Part shown: positions 37,031-46,336 of the stretch, one piece after another
How positions within the stretch are numbered: the first letter of the stretch is position 1
Layout: each line of letters opens with the position of its first letter
Origin: Curvibacter microcysteis
GTDB lineage: Bacteria > Pseudomonadota > Gammaproteobacteria > Burkholderiales > Burkholderiaceae_C
Direction: 5' to 3'
Assembly (NCBI RefSeq): GCF_028649455.1
Contig: NZ_JAQSIO010000002.1
Coordinates: 372,001 to 436,000 of the forward strand
DNA length: 64,000 nucleotides
Program-made: the position numbers and the translations under genes
The notes under the pieces: model-generated
The model's input: the letters and a program-made list of their open reading frames with translations, nothing else
Database searches by the model: none
What the model was told of the DNA's origin: nothing

Positions 37031-38428
37031 ATGAGCCCTGGACTTTTGTTTGCTGAACACGCGCTGCTGCCCAGCGGCTGGGCGCAGGATGTGCTGCTGG
37101 CCTGGGATGCCCAGGGGCAGCTGACCCAGGTGCAGACCGGCGCCGCGCCCCCGGCCGGCGTGGCGCGCGCCGGTGGCCCGGTGCTGCCGGGCCTGCCGAA
37201 TTTGCATTCACACGCTTTCCAGCGCGCCTTTGCCGGCCTGACCGAGTACCGCAGTGTGCAGGGCGGGCAAAACGACAGCTTCTGGAGCTGGCGCACCCTG
37301 ATGTACCGCTTCGCAGGCTGCTTGACCCCCGAGCAGCTCGAGGCGATTGCCACCTGGCTGTACCTCGAAATGCTGGAGGCCGGCTACACCTCGGTGTGTG
37401 AATTCCATTACGTGCACCACCAAAGCGACGGCCAGCCCTATGCCGACGCCGCCACGCTGTCGCGCTGCCTGCTGCGCGCGGCGCAGCGCGTCGGCCTGGG
37501 CCTGACCCTGCTGCCCGTGCTGTACCAGACCGGGGGCTTTGGCGGCCAGGCGCCGCACGCTGGCCAACGCCGCTTTTTGAACCCCACCGAGGCCTTGCTG
37601 CGCCTGCTGCAGGACCTGGGCCCCGAGGCCGCCGTCCAGGGCGCACGCCTGGGGCTGGCGCCACACTCGCTGCGCGCCGTGCCGCCCGACAGCCTGCGCG
37701 AGGCGGTGGCCGGCTTGACGGCGCTGGACCCGCTTTCACCCATCCACATCCACATTGCCGAGCAGACCCAGGAGGTGGACGACTGCCTGCTCTGGACCGG
37801 CCAGCGCCCCGTGCAGTGGCTGCTCGACCACGCTCCGGTGGACCGCCGCTGGTGCCTGGTGCACGCCACCCACATGAACGAGGACGAGTACCGCCGGGCC
37901 GCCGCCTGCGGCGCGGTGGCCGGCCTGTGCCCCAGCACCGAAGCCAACCTGGGCGATGGCCTGTTCGACCTGCCGCTGTGGGCGCAGGCCGGCGGCGCCT
38001 GGGGCCTGGGCTCGGACAGCCACACCTGCGTCAATGCCGCTGAAGAGCTGATGCTGCTGGAGTACGGCCAGCGCTTGCAGCGCCGCCAGCGCAATGTGCT
38101 GGCCCAGGCGGATCAACCCCATGTCGCCACCGCCATGACCTTGCAGGCCGTGGCGGGCGGCGCCCAGGCCAGCGCGCGCCCGGTGGCGGGCCTGGCCGCG
38201 GGCCAGCGCGCCGACTGGGTGGTGCTGGATCCGCAGCACCTGGCCCTGGCTGGTTTGAGCCCGCAGGACATGCTGTCGGCCCATGTGTTCGGCAGCCACC
38301 GCAGCTCGGCCGTCCGCGAGGTCGTGTCCGGTGGGGTGACGCGCGTTCAGCAAGGCCGGCATGCCTTGCACGAGTCCGCCGCCCAAGCCTTTGTCCAGGC
38401 GCGCAGTGCCTTGCTGGCCGCCGTGTGA
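37031..38428 (+). CDS. hutF: Formimidoylglutamate deiminase
   Basis: 465 residues. Fourth step in the five-step route: N-formimino-L-glutamate to N-formyl-L-glutamate plus ammonia. Metal-dependent amidohydrolase with LPGLPNLHSHAFQRAFAG, EFHYVHH, IHIAEQTQEVDDC, LVHATHMNEDE and LGSDSHTCVNAAEEL. Presence of hutF with hutG, in place of a formimidoylglutamase (the four-step HutG), defines the Pseudomonas-type pathway. It lies 51 bases after hutI. Confidence 0.95.
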   Translation: MSPGLLFAEHALLPSGWAQDVLLAWDAQGQLTQVQTGAAPPAGVARAGGPVLPGLPNLHSHAFQRAFAGLTEYRSVQGGQNDSFWSWRTLMYRFAGCLTPEQLEAIATWLYLEMLEAGYTSVCEFHYVHHQSDGQPYADAATLSRCLLRAAQRVGLGLTLLPVLYQTGGFGGQAPHAGQRRFLNPTEALLRLLQDLGPEAAVQGARLGLAPHSLRAVPPDSLREAVAGLTALDPLSPIHIHIAEQTQEVDDCLLWTGQRPVQWLLDHAPVDRRWCLVHATHMNEDEYRRAAACGAVAGLCPSTEANLGDGLFDLPLWAQAGGAWGLGSDSHTCVNAAEELMLLEYGQRLQRRQRNVLAQADQPHVATAMTLQAVAGGAQASARPVAGLAAGQRADWVVLDPQHLALAGLSPQDMLSAHVFGSHRSSAVREVVSGGVTRVQQGRHALHESAAQAFVQARSALLAAV

Positions 38429-38480
38429 GGCGCCAGCCGGTACGCTGACGCAGTTTCCTGAGTTCCAACCCTGATGACCC

Positions 38481-39296
38481 ATGGCCCACTTCCACACCAC
38501 TGAAGCCCCGTTCCGTTTTCGCCGGGGCAGCACCCCGCTGTTGATCTCTTTCCCCCACGTCGGCACCCATGTGCCCGAGTGCGTGGCCAGCCGCCTGAGC
38601 GACGAGGCACGCCAAGTGCCGGACACCGACTGGCACCTGGAGCAGCTCTACGCTTTTGCCGATGCATTGGGCGCCTCCATGCTGGTGGCCACCCATTCGC
38701 GCTATGTGATCGACCTGAACCGCCCGCCCGATGGCGCCAGTCTGTACCCGGGCCAGAGCGTCACCGGCCTGTGCCCGGTCGACACCTTTGACGACACCTT
38801 GATCTACACCCGGGGCGAGGTGCCCGATGACGCCGAGATCGCCCAGCGCCGTGAGCAGGTCTGGCAGCCCTACCATGCGCAGCTGGAGGCCGAGCTGCAG
38901 CGCCTGCACGCCGAGCACGGCGTGGCCCTGCTGTGGGACGCGCACTCCATCCGGTCGGTGCTGCCGCGCTTTTTTGAAGGCAAGCTGAACGACCTGAACC
39001 TGGGCACGGCCAACGGCGCCAGCTGTGACCCGGTGTTGGCGCAGCGCTTGCTGGCCATCGCGCAAGGCGCGCCAGGCCACACGGCCGTGCTCAATGGCCG
39101 CTTCAAGGGCGGCCACATCACGCGCCACTATGGCCGCCCGGAGCAGGGCTTTCATGCGGTGCAGCTGGAGATGACCCAGAGCAGCTACATGGAAGAGACC
39201 CTGCCATTTGCGTACCGCCCCGATCTGGCCGCACGCATCCAGCCCACCTTGCAGCAGCTGATCGAAGCCATGCTGGCTTTCTCGGTCGCGCGCTGA
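38481..39296 (+). CDS. hutG: N-formylglutamate deformylase
   Basis: 271 residues. Final step: N-formyl-L-glutamate to glutamate and formate. The FGase fold shows PLLISFPHVGTHVPE, TDWHLEQLYAFADALGAS, SRYVIDLNRPPDG, LLWDAHSIRS and FKGGHITRHYGRPEQGFHAV with candidate metal histidines. Last gene of the hut cluster. Confidence 0.96.
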   Translation: MAHFHTTEAPFRFRRGSTPLLISFPHVGTHVPECVASRLSDEARQVPDTDWHLEQLYAFADALGASMLVATHSRYVIDLNRPPDGASLYPGQSVTGLCPVDTFDDTLIYTRGEVPDDAEIAQRREQVWQPYHAQLEAELQRLHAEHGVALLWDAHSIRSVLPRFFEGKLNDLNLGTANGASCDPVLAQRLLAIAQGAPGHTAVLNGRFKGGHITRHYGRPEQGFHAVQLEMTQSSYMEETLPFAYRPDLAARIQPTLQQLIEAMLAFSVAR

Positions 39297-39408
39297 GCCT
39301 CGCTGCGCCGTGCCATGGGTCACGTGGTGGTGGCCGGTGGCGTGTGTCGCCTTGGTAAATCGCGCTGGCGGGCTCCAACTGGCTTGTGGCCGTGGCAACA
39401 TGCCGGCC

Positions 39409-40473
39409 ATGAGCAAATACCTGTCTTTTTGGAGCGCTCGCGCTCCCATCGCGGCCTGGGGCCGTTGGGCCCGTCCCTTGGCACTGAGCAGTTTGTGCCT
39501 GCTGGCGGGCACCGGTTGGGCCGCCAAAGCCGCGCACAAGCCGGCCAAGGAATCCCATGCCGCTGCGGCCGCCACCACGGCGCCGAGCAGCCAATCCAGC
39601 CCGGCCAACTGCCCGCCCGCGTCGCCGCCGCTGTCGGCCGAGTTGTTCCAACAAGCGGCTGCCCAGGCCGCGGACCGGGGTTTCTTGTGGAAGGTCACGC
39701 GCGATGAGCGCACGTCATACCTCTACGGCACCTTCCATGCCGGCAAGGCCGAGTGGATGGCCCCGGGCCCCCAGGTGGGCGAGGCCCTGGCCAACACCGA
39801 TGTGACGGCTTTGGAGCTCAACCCCTTCGACCCCGACTTGCAGCGTGAAATGGCCTCCATCACCCAGGGCGTGCAGCGCAAGCTGTCGCCGGCCCTGCAG
39901 ACCCGCCTGCAGCAGCGCTGGCAGGCCGAGTGCCTGCCCGCCGCCGCGCTGGGGGCGGCGCCGCCCGAGGTGCAGGTGCTGACCCTGACCTTCCTGGCAG
40001 GTCGCCGTGACGGCCTGCAGCCCAGCTTTGGCACCGAAATCATGCTGGCCGTGCTGGCGCGCCGCGGCGAGCGTTCGCTGGTGTCCCTGGAGTCGGCCTC
40101 GGGCCAGATGAGCGCCTTGCTGGGCGCCAATGACGCCGAAGCCAGCACCCTGGTCAGCCGCACCTTGGATGAGCTGGAGCAAGGCCAATCGCGCCGCATG
40201 CTGGCGCGCTTGGCCCAGCTGTGGGAGCAGGGCGACTTCCAAACCCTGGAGCGCTACGCCGACTGGTGCGACTGCCTCAAGACCCCGCTGGACCGCAGCC
40301 AGCTCAAGAAGCTGATGGACGACCGCAACCCAGGCCTGGCCGACCGCTTTGAGGCCTTGCACGCCGAGGGCCTGCGCGTCTTTGGTGCCGTGGGTTCGCT
40401 GCACATGGTGGGACCCAACGGCCTGCCGTCCTTGCTGGAAAAGCGCGGCTTCCGCGTCGAGCGCCTGCGCTGA
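39409..40473 (+). CDS. TraB/GumN family protein
   Basis: About 354 residues. A signal peptide (LALSSLCLLAGTGWAAKA) and a Lys/Ala/Ser-rich linker precede the TraB/GumN domain. The domain's two defining elements are present: FLWKVTRDERTSYLYGTFHA near the start and FGAVGSLHMVGPNGLPSLLE at the end, whose Gly-x-x-His positions are the proposed metalloprotease-like (Tiki-type) ligands. Probably a periplasmic protein of unknown substrate. ATG 39400 is an alternative start. Confidence 0.88.
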   Translation: MSKYLSFWSARAPIAAWGRWARPLALSSLCLLAGTGWAAKAAHKPAKESHAAAAATTAPSSQSSPANCPPASPPLSAELFQQAAAQAADRGFLWKVTRDERTSYLYGTFHAGKAEWMAPGPQVGEALANTDVTALELNPFDPDLQREMASITQGVQRKLSPALQTRLQQRWQAECLPAAALGAAPPEVQVLTLTFLAGRRDGLQPSFGTEIMLAVLARRGERSLVSLESASGQMSALLGANDAEASTLVSRTLDELEQGQSRRMLARLAQLWEQGDFQTLERYADWCDCLKTPLDRSQLKKLMDDRNPGLADRFEALHAEGLRVFGAVGSLHMVGPNGLPSLLEKRGFRVERLR

Positions 40474-40500
40474 TCTGGTGCCCGGCCGGCTGTCTCGACC

Positions 40501-41385
40501 TCAGTCGGCCAGGGTGAACAGCGGCACGTCGTGCTGCTGGGCCATCTGCTCCAGGGCCGCCCGGGTCTGGCCGGCCAGGAACTGGGCCACGGCGCTGTGG
40601 GTGGCCGCCGAGAACAAGGTGTCCGCACCCGTGATGGCAATGCCGGCCTGCTGGCACAGCGCGGCCGCAAAGTGGGGCTCCAGGGCCGCCAGGGCCACGC
40701 GCCCATCGGCGCAGCGGTACACGCGGTAGCCCGCATGGGCCCCGCCCACCGCGCCCTCGGGCCGGGTCAGGCCCCAATGGCGCGGCAGGGCCAGCCAACG
40801 CGCCGCTTCACTCAAGGCAACTTCTCGGCGCGTGCTTGCACCGCTGCGCGCCCGCTCCAGCAGACATTGCAGCACCGCCTCGCTGGCCTGCAGGGCGCCG
40901 GCCATGTCGGCAAACAAAGTGGCTGGCAGCGCCAGCCCCGGCACCAGGCCGGCCTCGGCCAGGTAGGTCAGGTCGTGGCCAGGCTCTTCGGCCCGTTCAC
41001 CAGGCGCCCCCACGATTTCAACCAAGGACAGACGCGGATGACGTGCCGACAGGCTGTCCCAGGCCAGGCCCAGCTTGTGCAGGGCCGAGGGACGAAACGA
41101 GGTGATCAGCACATCGGTCTGGGCCAGTTCGGTGTGCAGCACGGCCTGGCCTTCGGCGGTCTTGAGGTCGGCATGGATCACGCGCACCCCTTCATGCATC
41201 ACCGCATACGCCTGGGGGTTGTAGGCGCCCATGGGGTCGGCCGACACGCCGTGGCGCGGAGGCGGCTCGAGCTTGGTGCAGCGGGCACCCATCTGCTGGC
41301 AGCGCATCAAGGCGGCGGGGCCGGGCAGGTTCAGTGCGAGGCTGAGCACGCGGGTGCCTTGCAAGGGGGCTGGCGGTTGCGTCAT
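40501..41385 (-). CDS. CaiB/BaiF family (class III) CoA transferase, short form
   Basis: 294 residues, shorter than the usual 350-400. The family start GTRVLSLALNLPGPAALMR, the CoA-binding loop with FRPSALHKLGLAWDSL and the catalytic Asp in GHDLTYLAEAGL (racemase-type GHDxxYLA) are present. The small C-terminal lobe is abbreviated. Possible roles are alpha-methylacyl-CoA racemase or CoA transfer between carboxylates. GGAG precedes ATG 41385. The upstream neighbour is an orphan LIV-type binding protein. Confidence 0.88.
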   Translation of the reverse strand: MTQPPAPLQGTRVLSLALNLPGPAALMRCQQMGARCTKLEPPPRHGVSADPMGAYNPQAYAVMHEGVRVIHADLKTAEGQAVLHTELAQTDVLITSFRPSALHKLGLAWDSLSARHPRLSLVEIVGAPGERAEEPGHDLTYLAEAGLVPGLALPATLFADMAGALQASEAVLQCLLERARSGASTRREVALSEAARWLALPRHWGLTRPEGAVGGAHAGYRVYRCADGRVALAALEPHFAAALCQQAGIAITGADTLFSAATHSAVAQFLAGQTRAALEQMAQQHDVPLFTLAD

Positions 41386-41508
41386 GGCGATGTCTCCTGG
41401 AAGCCCTTGGCGCCGCGTCAAGCCGGCGTGGGCCGTTTTTGAAAAGGGTCGCGGGCCTTGCGCGGCGCCCCAGGCCCGAGGGGGGCGGGTCGGGCGCGCC
41501 CGCGATGC

Positions 41509-42717
41509 TCAGTAGCGCAGCTTGCCGGTGGCGTCGATGACGCTCATCTCGGTCCATTTGCTGCCGGTGTTGCCCCGGCTGAAATTGACGCGAAAGCCGC
41601 CAAAGTCCTGCTCGCCAGCACTGCGCAAGGCCTCGCTCAGGGCTTCGGGGCTGGGGTTGCCCCGGCTGCGGCGCAAGGCTTCGACCAGCACGCGGGCGCT
41701 CAGGTAGCCCTCAAGGTGGAAGGCAGTGTAGGTTTTCACCTCGGGGGCGTGGCGCGCCATGGTGGCCTGGAACTCGGCTTGCAGCGGCAGGCCCCGGCCA
41801 TTGGGGTTGGGAAAGGTCTGGGCAATGCCCACGCCGCGAGCCCCTGCCTCGCCAGCCACTTTGACCAGCAGCGGCGCCGACAGGTAGGACAAGGCGAGGA
41901 TGGAGCGGTTGTAGCCCGCGTCGCGCAGCTGCTTGATGGCGTCGGCCATGAACTTGGGCGAGCCCACCACGATCACCGACTGCGCATCGGCCCCGCGCAC
42001 TTCCTTGGCGGCGGCGCCGAGGCTGGCCTCGTCGTGCTTGGACTGGCTGCCTTCGGCGCGGGTGTAGCCGTAGCCGGGTGCCATTTCCTTGATGGCGGCC
42101 AGGCCTTGCTGGCCGATGGGCAGCTCCTGGTACAGCACGTGCAAGGTGGTGACGCCCAGGGTGCGGCCGTGCTCCAGCATGCGCGCGTACTGGTCGCGGT
42201 CGCTGGCGCGGATGTGGAACAGCTTGGGGTGACCGGGGTTGCGCAGGGAGTCCGCCCCGGGCACGGCGTTGATGACCACCAGGTTGGCGTTGTCCAGCAA
42301 GCGCTCCTTGATCAAGGTGCTGAGCGCGGCCGAGCCGACCGGGCTGATCAGCGCGATGGGGCGGTTTTCCAGGGCCTTGGGCAGGGCGGCTTTGAAGCCG
42401 TCGGCGTTGAACTGGTCGTCCAGCGTGAACAGGCTGAACCGGCGACCTTGGACGCCGCCGGCTTTGTTGACTTGGTCGAAATAGGCCTTGGCCCCAGCTT
42501 GGATGTCGGGGGCGTCGGGGGAGGGCAGGCCGGTGAAGGGACCAATCTGGCTGACCACCCAATCCTCAGCCGCCAGGGCGGGGCAGGGCAGAACACTGGT
42601 CAGGCACGCCCCCAGCACCAAGGCCAGGAGCCCGCGCCGCTGGGGGCAGCTGGTCGCGGCATGGCGCAGGGGGCCGCTGCGTGCAAACAGGCCGCTGAGG
42701 GCCGGGCACAAACGCAT
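41509..42717 (-). CDS. LIV-type ABC transporter binding protein (orphan)
   Basis: 402 residues. The N-terminus has a long signal region (RRGLLALVLGACLTSVLPCP, ALAAE). The mature part is a type I periplasmic binding fold: IGPFTGLPSPDAPDIQAGAK, YFDQVNKAGGVQGRRFSLF, LISPVGSAALSTLIKERL. The C-terminal LVEALRRSRGNPSPEALSEA is typical. No permease or ATPase is adjacent. It may serve another transporter or a sensor. Confidence 0.88.
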   Translation of the reverse strand: MRLCPALSGLFARSGPLRHAATSCPQRRGLLALVLGACLTSVLPCPALAAEDWVVSQIGPFTGLPSPDAPDIQAGAKAYFDQVNKAGGVQGRRFSLFTLDDQFNADGFKAALPKALENRPIALISPVGSAALSTLIKERLLDNANLVVINAVPGADSLRNPGHPKLFHIRASDRDQYARMLEHGRTLGVTTLHVLYQELPIGQQGLAAIKEMAPGYGYTRAEGSQSKHDEASLGAAAKEVRGADAQSVIVVGSPKFMADAIKQLRDAGYNRSILALSYLSAPLLVKVAGEAGARGVGIAQTFPNPNGRGLPLQAEFQATMARHAPEVKTYTAFHLEGYLSARVLVEALRRSRGNPSPEALSEALRSAGEQDFGGFRVNFSRGNTGSKWTEMSVIDATGKLRY

Positions 42718-42809
42718 CGTGTCTCTCCATTTTTTAATTCTTGGAGCGAACTATAGCGGCAGACCGGGGCCCACTGCGATGCGGGCCCTCGGGAGCGGAG
42801 GCCCTGGAA

Positions 42810-44108
<1,299 letters not shown>

Positions 44109-44186
44109 CATTGATGTGGATCAATCGCATCCTGGCCGCCCTGCGGCGCCAGGCTGACCCCCACCCACCGCAGCCCCGAGCGCCGC

Positions 44187-44954
44187 ATGATTGCAAAAGC
44201 CGATTTCATTGAAGGCATGGCCAAAGGCCTGGCCGTGCTGGAGAGTTTTGACACCGAGCGCCAGCGGCTCAATGCCACGCTGGCCGCACAGCGTGCGGGC
44301 ATCACCCGTGCGGCAGCGCGCCGCCACCTGCTGACCCTGACCCACCTGGGCTACCTGGAAAGCGATGGCAGCTATTTCTGGCTCACGCCCAAGGTCTTGC
44401 GTTTTTCGGGCAGCTACCTGGCCTCGGCACGGCTGCCGCGTGTGATCCAGCCCACCCTGAACCGCCTGGCCGCGCAGACGCAGGAGTCGTTCTCTGCTGT
44501 GGTGCTGGACGGCGATGAGGTGGTGATCGTGGCGCGCAGCGGGGTGTATGGCGCGCCCACGCGCCTGCTGGCCTATGGCTTGCACTTGGGGGCGCGGCTG
44601 CCGGCCCACGCCACGTCCACCGGCCGGGTCTTGCTGGCGGCGCTGAGTTCGGCCGAACTCACGGCCTGGCTGCAGGCCCGCACCCTGACCCGTTTGACGC
44701 CGCAGACCACCGTGCAGGCCACCGGGCTGCGCCGCTTGCTCAAGCAGGTGCGGCAGGACGATTTTTGCCTGGCCACCGAGGAGCATGAATTGGGCGTGCT
44801 GGCCCTGGCGGTGCCGCTGCGCAACATGCAAGGGCGCACGGTGGCGGCGCTGAATGTGGTGGCCTCCACCCAGCAGCGTGAAGCCGCCGCGCTGCAGCAG
44901 AGTCTCCTGCCTTGGTTGCTGGAGGCCGCGCGCGAGGTTCGGGCCCTGTTGTAA
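44187..44954 (+). CDS. pobR: PobR/PcaU-type IclR regulator
   Basis: 255 residues. N-terminal ADFIEGMAKGLAVLESF followed by HTH TRAAARRHLLTLTHLGYLE, then an effector domain with VYGAPTRLLAYGLHLGARLP and the PcaR/PcaU/PobR-typical HATSTGRVLLAAL. Divergent from pobA; expected to activate it in response to 4-hydroxybenzoate. Identity as PobR and not another protocatechuate-pathway regulator rests on the neighbour. Confidence 0.88.
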   Translation: MIAKADFIEGMAKGLAVLESFDTERQRLNATLAAQRAGITRAAARRHLLTLTHLGYLESDGSYFWLTPKVLRFSGSYLASARLPRVIQPTLNRLAAQTQESFSAVVLDGDEVVIVARSGVYGAPTRLLAYGLHLGARLPAHATSTGRVLLAALSSAELTAWLQARTLTRLTPQTTVQATGLRRLLKQVRQDDFCLATEEHELGVLALAVPLRNMQGRTVAALNVVASTQQREAAALQQSLLPWLLEAAREVRALL

Positions 44955-45054
44955 GGTGAGCCTGCCCGGGTGGGGCAGGAGGGCCTTCGATGGCAAAAGC
45001 CGGCCAAGTGGCTCGGATAATCTCCCCATCATTGTTTCTTGAATCGAGCCCACC

Positions 45055-45948
45055 ATGGACCGACTGACCGCCATGCGCGTGTTTGCCGAAGTCGCTGCCA
45101 GCGGCAGCTTCACGGTCACGGCCGATCGCCTCGACATGTCGCGCGCCATGGTCACGCGCTACGTCGCCGAGCTCGAACAATGGCTGGGCGCCCGTTTGCT
45201 GCAGCGCACCACCCGGCGCGTCTCGCTGACCGACGCAGGCGAGAGCTGCCTGCGCCGGGCCCAACAGATGCTGGCCTTGAGTGAAGACCTGCAGGAAGAA
45301 ACCGCGCGCAGCAGTGGGGGCGAGTTGCGTGGCCAGCTGCGCCTGACCTGCAGCCTGTCCTTTGGCTATGCGCAGCTGGTGGAGGCCCTGGGCGCCTTTT
45401 TGGCCCTGCATCCCCACCTGCGGCTGGATTTGAACGTGGGCGACAGCGCCTTGAACCTGGTCGAGGCGCGAGTGGACTTGGCCATCCGCATCAGTGCCGA
45501 GCCTGACCCACTGCTGATTGCGCGCCCGCTGGCGCTGTGCGAGTCGGTTCTGGCGGCATCGCCGGACTACCTGGCGCGGCAGGGGGTGCCCACCGTCCCG
45601 GCGGACCTGGCCCGGCACGCCTGCCTGAGCCATGCCCATGTGGGCAAAACCCTGTGGACTTTGCGCCAGGGCGAGCAGGCGGTGGCCCAGGCGGTGGCCA
45701 CCCGCTTCAGCGCCAACGACGCCATGGTGTTGATGCGAGCCGCCGTGGCGGGGCAGGGCATTGCCATGCTGCCCACCTACCTGGCCGCCCCTGCGTTGCG
45801 CGCGGGGCATTTGCAGGCCGTGCTGCCGGATTGGCAGCCACCGGTGCTCAACATCCAGGCGCTGTACCCGTCGCGCCGTCACCTGTCGCCCGCCGTTCGG
45901 GCGCTGCTCGACTTCCTCGTCCAGCACTTCCAAACCGCCACCTGGTGA
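45055..45948 (+). CDS. LysR-family regulator
   Basis: 297 residues. HTH VAASGSFTVTADRLDMSRAM and VTRYVAELEQWLGARLLQRT; effector domain of the CrgA-like group (GELRGQLRLTCSLSFGYAQL). There is no divergent partner: pobR lies upstream on the same strand and the riboswitch region follows. Target unknown. Confidence 0.92.
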   Translation: MDRLTAMRVFAEVAASGSFTVTADRLDMSRAMVTRYVAELEQWLGARLLQRTTRRVSLTDAGESCLRRAQQMLALSEDLQEETARSSGGELRGQLRLTCSLSFGYAQLVEALGAFLALHPHLRLDLNVGDSALNLVEARVDLAIRISAEPDPLLIARPLALCESVLAASPDYLARQGVPTVPADLARHACLSHAHVGKTLWTLRQGEQAVAQAVATRFSANDAMVLMRAAVAGQGIAMLPTYLAAPALRAGHLQAVLPDWQPPVLNIQALYPSRRHLSPAVRALLDFLVQHFQTATW

Positions 45949-46104
45949 CGGGCCCGCCTGGCCTGCGGAAGGCAGGAATTGCGGGTCTTAAATCCCTCTT
46001 CTTTCGGCACCCAAGGTGTTCGATGTGGTGTAACCGTTTGTCGGAATTTGAGGAAATCACTTGGCTGAAAATGGCAAAAAACATATTTCCGATGTAAAGT
46101 TGCG

Positions 46105-46196
46105 TAACGATAAAGGCACACCTGTACGAAAGTCAGGGTCGCAAAGCCACCGGTCTACGCCCTCCAAAAGGGCTTGATAGCGGGGTTGCCGGTTAA
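46105..46196 (+). promoter_or_regulatory. Cyclic di-GMP-I (GEMM) riboswitch aptamer
   Basis: The core GGTCGCAAAGCCACCGGTCT (46138-46155) is preceded by AGGCACACCTGTACGAAAGT with a GAAA tetraloop on a CTG(t)AC/GTCAG stem and followed after a variable stem (GCCCTCCAAAAGGGC) by GATAGCGGGGTTGCCGG. Order and spacing match the c-di-GMP-I consensus, including the Vc2-like 3' end TAGCGGGGTT. It lies about 140 bases before the S53 peptidase gene, on the same strand, so that gene is expected to respond to c-di-GMP. Confidence 0.93.
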
Positions 46197-46221
46197 AAAC
46201 GACCTTTTTAAGGGTTTTTTT
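46195..46221 (+). terminator. Terminator-like hairpin of the riboswitch expression platform
   Basis: AAAAAC, a GA bulge and CCTT pair with AAGG and GTTTTT around a TTT loop, followed directly by a T run. It begins where the aptamer closing stem ends. The 3' strand of the aptamer (GGGGTTGCCG, 46182-46191) can also pair along all ten bases with CGGTAACCCC at 46246-46255 (one G-U), offering a competing fold. Confidence 0.6.
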
Positions 46222-46336
46222 AACAAAACCCAGCCGTTTGGCTGTCGGTAACCCCTCTTTGGTGACTGACCGTTTTGGTCAATGCGATCTGTTCCGGGTG
46301 TCAAATTTATCGATTTGATTCACTCGGAGATAGACC

